From: Amblyornis subalaris
Lineage: Eukaryota > Chordata > Aves > Passeriformes > Ptilonorhynchidae
Direction of reading: 5' to 3'
Assembly (NCBI GenBank): GCA_018881555.1
Contig: JACAXG010000105.1
Coordinates: 310,001 to 374,000, forward strand
Length of the DNA: 64,000 nt
In this document: positions 59,879 to 64,000 of the stretch, piece by piece
Numbering within the stretch: the stretch's first letter is position 1
Layout of the letters: each line of letters starts with the position of its first letter
Translations under genes and position numbers: made by a program
The notes under the pieces: model-generated
Seen by the model: only the letters and a program-made list of their open reading frames with translations
The model's database searches: none
What the model was told of the DNA's origin: nothing

Positions 59879-60098
59879 TGTCCTAGTTTCAGCTGGGGTA
59901 GAGTGAATTTTCTAACTAGTATGTGGTACAGTGTTGTGTTTTGGATTTGGATTTTCCCTTTGTTTTCTGTCCTATGAAACTCTCTTCATCTCAACACATG
60001 AGTTTTACTTTTTTTCCAATTCTCTTCCCTATCCCACTGGGGGAAAGTGAGCAAACAGCTGTGCGATGTTTAGCTGCTTGCCAGGTTAAACCACAACA
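59879..60098 (+). mobile_element. solo LTR, ERVL type, internally shortened
   Basis: Starts TGTCCTAGTTTCAGCTGGGG and ends GTTAAACCACAACA, flanked by perfect 5-base duplications CGCAG (59874-59878 and 60099-60103). Both ends match the widespread avian ERVL LTR, but the whole is only 220 bases; the central U3/R part with the TATA region is absent. The CATCTCAACACATGAG block marks U5 and gives + orientation. Confidence 0.88.
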
Positions 60099-60103
60099 CG
60101 CAG
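60099..60103. repeat. target-site duplication, right
   Basis: CGCAG, matching 59874-59878. Confidence 0.82.
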
Positions 60104-63100
60104 TCAGTCAATACATAAACAAGAATTCAAGAAAGAAATTTCTATGACTGCCTGACACCTGTGAAAAGAATAGATCTTTTCTTTTCCTATACATCCCTAC
60201 TCCAGTTCTGACACTGGACCTTCAATATAGACTGTAAAGTTAATTCTTTCTTGCCTTACACAGGTCCAGAAATATAGACTGAACAGTAATTTCTTTCTTT
60301 CACTGTTTGTTGATGCTCGTGAGTGGCCCAGATGGTCATTCCCAATGTGCTCAACTTTATGAGTTCTATATTATGAAACTTTATGGTGTAAAGCAAAATT
60401 TATATAGGAACCTTATTTGTTTTTTATTGGCCTGTCTGTCATGAAAATCATTCATTTGGAGATTTAGTCTACCTCAGCATTGCTAAGGCCACTACTTGAC
60501 CATCAAATTGTAATGGTGACCTGCAAGACAGCACAGTATCTTTGGATATTTTTAAATGAAACAACACTCTTAAGGTAATTAAGTGGAAGAATTGTGAAAT
60601 TAATTTTTCTAATAAATTAAGTCAATGGAAATTATGTGTGCTTTCAAGTTTGGACTTTGACCTCCTGTATAACCAGTCACCTTATTAAGCAATCCTTTTA
60701 AAAAATCTGTGCACAATGAGTGCATTCACTACTGTATCAGCAGTAAGAAGACTCCAGATAAATGGCTTACACTCAAAGATCCCATTTGGCCTATTGAGGG
60801 AGAGTTCCTTCTTTGTAATAGAGAGTAGATAGTGATAGAGCATTAAATAACTTTAAAGCATTAAAAGGAGTTACCACATTTATGAAGGGAATTCAACTGC
60901 AGTGTAGTATGTGGCCATTCTGGAATATAAAGCATTTTCAGATATTTGCTTCATGCTTTCAGAATAACAGAAATATTAATTATACCAGGACTGCATCTGA
61001 CTGTGCATCTCTCTCTCTGAAACATGCACAGTCTACTAATAAAAAATAAAATAAAAAAAAAAAATGGTAAAAAAGAAGAGGACAAGCATGTTGTCAGTGC
61101 TCAATATAGGAATTGTTTTCAGATACTGCAGTATATGAAAAAGAGAATGAGACTGACATAAGTAGTTCTTTGAATACTGTGAAACGTTTTAATTACAATT
61201 TTTGATTTTCCTGAATCATATTGTGACTTCATAGATCAAATGCCAAACCCACTGCAAGTTCACTTGAATGAATATATGCTGATTTTTGAGGTAAAAGATA
61301 TCAGCATTTACCATTGCATTGCTAAACTACAGCTAATCTGTTATCCTGCCAGCAGCTGTTAGCAATTTAACAGATGTACCAATTGGAAAAACAATATAAA
61401 GAAAGAAATAACAAAACAGAGATACAACAAAGGTTAGTCCTTAGACCCTTCTTTACTGCCCTCAGTATTCAATCTTTGTCCTTCCTGCCACACACAGTCT
61501 ATTATTAAACATTTCTTTTGCATTTGTATGTAATTGTTTATAATCAACATCCATAATTAGCATTTAATTTTTAATATAAATGCAATCTGTATTTTTTGAT
61601 TTTTATTTCCCAAAACAATATTCTGTCTTGTTCTGTCTCAGAATTCAACAGCTACTAAATCTTCTTGCAAAAAAACCCCAAACCCAAAACCAAACCAAAC
61701 CACAAAACTAATTTAAAAGATATTAGAACAATATTGAAGTGTGTCTACCATAAGTTAGTGTTTACATATGCAGAAAGTATAAATGCTGCATATGCACAAA
61801 ATAACTTGTTATTTATGTTTTATGGATCACCCCCTTAGGCAACTTTTTGTTATGAAGACTAAAGTGAAAAAAGCTCTTTGAAAAATCAAATGATTGCTGA
61901 TACTGGCGTTCTTTCCAGGGAAACTTCAACAGGCAAAGAGAGCTTCTTCACATGCTGAAAACACAAAAATAAAATATTGTCCAATTTTCCATAAAACCCT
62001 CCCAGATTAAAAAAAAATTATATCTGTAAATGTGTTTGTGTTATGTTTCTCCCCTTATCAAATGCAACAAACATTATTCAGCTACTGCTTTTATCTGTAT
62101 TTTACTGTATTATTCTATACTTGATGTAATTTAATAATATTTCAATATCTCTAATAATATTTTTAAAGCCATCATAAGTTGATTTAAATGCAGAGATTAT
62201 AGCTGCTTGCTTATATACATATTTTATGATATTTGATCCAAATAATTAATTATTTGAACTGCACAAGTAGTTGCTTGGTGACTTTCAGATTTATGTTAGC
62301 ATTCTAAAAGTGAAGTATTCCTTGGCAACATCCATAGTCTGTATAAAATTGCTCCCTTTGCAAGTGGACCAAATGCTCTGTTCCATAGCTGTGCCAGTTA
62401 CAGCAGAAGCTACTGTATGCTGAGGGAACATTGTCATTTGTATGATGTATGCGTACCTTGAGACGGCTCCTTAAGTCCCCCACAGAACAAGAATAGATAG
62501 TGATTTCTGTTGATCAGTTCACAATCCATAGTGAGCGGGCTGTTTTGGCTTTAAAACAACAGAGATTTTTGCAAAAAAACCCCTTTTGATTATAAAGAAG
62601 AATATTATAAAGGAAGAATAATCTTCACAAAGACACACAGCAGGAAAAACAGTAAAGAATTCCACTTAACCTTAAGGTTAAGGCTACTGGATATTTTCAG
62701 CAGAGATCATAGAAGGAATACATGGAGTTTTTTCTTTCACAATTTCTTTCTTCAGTCTCACCTTCTCTTTCCAAATTCCACAGAAGGTTCCTGCCTTTTC
62801 TCCTTCTGTGAATGTCTTGCAAAAGTATTTTCAGTCTTCTCCTCTAGATATTATTTGGGTCCAGGATTCTGTAATATTTTCCAAAACTCAAATTGATTTT
62901 ACTTACCTGAGAACTTCCTACTCCATCTGTCCACCACGTAGGGTTACCTTCTATCCATTCTCCAAGACTTTCTTTGCTAATGATATTGCTCCTCTCAATA
63001 ATGAGCATGTTGTGGTCAATGGAAAATTTGACTTGGAAGACAGGATATCTGTCGAGACAAGGCTGTTCACAAATGATTCACCACTTCTCCTTCAGCTACA

Positions 63101-64000
63101 GTTTGGGCAAGGAAGAAGTTTTCAGGACTGGTCATGAAAAATAATCAAGAAATAGCTCGGTCAGTTTCCAGAGTTGGAGTAGTTGCCAGCAGTCCTCCTC
63201 TCAATAAGGAGGTGGCTACCGGGTGGTGGAATAGACAATTGACTGCAGCAACAACGACAAAGACAGCACTTTCTTGGGCCAGGAGAAAATAACTTGCATT
63301 GCCTCATTTAAAACTTCCAAAATGTTAATATATGTAGTTCAAACATGGTATTACAAAGTTAAGTGTTTTCCTTCAGCACAGTGGAGGTAGGCTACACTTC
63401 AGAAAAATTGATGCCAGAAAAATGAGATTTTCAGCAACAAGTCCTCTTTTGTCTTTCAACCTTTGCCTGTTTGCTTGTTTGTTTTTTGACTTTTCAGTGC
63501 TTATTTATAAGGCAAACTCTCTTTGGTGTTGGGCTGTTAGATTAAGTGAAAAAATAAGTTCCTTATATGCTAATACCTACGTCCCTAGTCAACAAGAATG
63601 CATTTGGTCAGGAAGATAGATAATTAAATTACCCATCCCTCAACTAAACAAAGTTTTTCATCAAGTGAGCGTCTCAATAGCTTTTGAAATGTGTGGTGCA
63701 TTGTCTCCTACTAAGTTGTCACTGTCTTTAATGAATTCTCATTCTGAAGTGACTTTCTGATGTAGTTAATTTAGCTTACTACTTAATATGGATTTATGAA
63801 GGATTGTTTATTGAAGACAGGAGAGCTTATCATAATAGTTTGACTCAGCATTAGTTATTTTCTTTTTAAAAGTTTTGGATGTTTTAATGTTAATCAGGGA
63901 TGACAGATTACAACAATAGAAACTGAAATCTTCTGTTAAAAGAACAGTAACAATGGATGTCATTGCGTTCCTCATTCTTGACCAAAGATATCTGGGGACA
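60104..64000. other. gene-free AT-rich stretch
   Basis: Contains an A-rich run at 61039-61065 and a CCAAA-type run at 61673-61702. A 109-codon frame at 62808-63137 has no recognised motif. No LTR or CR1 is recognised. Confidence 0.45.

Noticed and set aside
62808..63137. 109-codon + strand frame, with a good donor-like GGTAAGT-type site on the minus strand at 62906
   Set aside because: No motif on either strand, no acceptor that gives an open exon, and no link to another feature.

Overview
The window looks like AT-rich intergenic or intronic DNA from a bird, and the LTR load suggests a songbird. The evidence is the repeat content. There are at least six fragments of the avian LINE CR1, one of which ends in the CR1 ATTCTATG octamer. 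Around them sits a dense set of endogenous retrovirus LTRs whose target-site duplications (TSDs) of 5 or 6 bases can be read directly. No bacterial-style genes, operons, tRNA, rRNA or CRISPR are visible. No host gene can be named. Two phase-compatible candidate exons on the + strand (10208-10281 and 17958-18041) hint that part of the window may be intronic.

The main coding content is one env-less, class III (ERVL-like) provirus on the minus strand, 2677-9262. In its own reading direction it runs: truncated 5' LTR (9262-8985), primer binding site matching tRNA-Gly(UCC) (8976-8959), gag (8931-7174), protease (7173-6722), reverse transcriptase (6721-5626), RNase H (5244-4499), integrase (4498-3614) and a full 3' LTR (3636-2677). 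Every gene is broken by stops or frame changes. Both reverse transcriptase catalytic aspartates read as asparagine. A solo LTR of another family (5251-5619) is inserted in pol. The two LTRs are nevertheless almost identical over their shared 270 or so bases.

Other LTRs, left to right: 11703-12109 (ERVL type), about 15750-16400 (probable), 20060-20428 (ERVK type, same family as the one nested in pol, 6-base TSD), 27916-28678 (ERVK type, 6-base TSD), about 35139-35567 with a tRNA-Leu-like primer site and a stub of internal sequence, 38431-39216 (probable), 53038-53777, 54179-54815 (5-base TSD) and 59879-60098 (5-base TSD).

CR1 fragments lie at 21363-22660, 26340-26835, 44540-46440, 50384-50940, 52445-52835 and 55490-56268. 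A degenerate satellite-like block with recurring TAGGGTT words occupies about 41800-43300. The remaining stretches show only short simple repeats or nothing recognisable. Positions 3737 and 53876 are unresolved bases (N).
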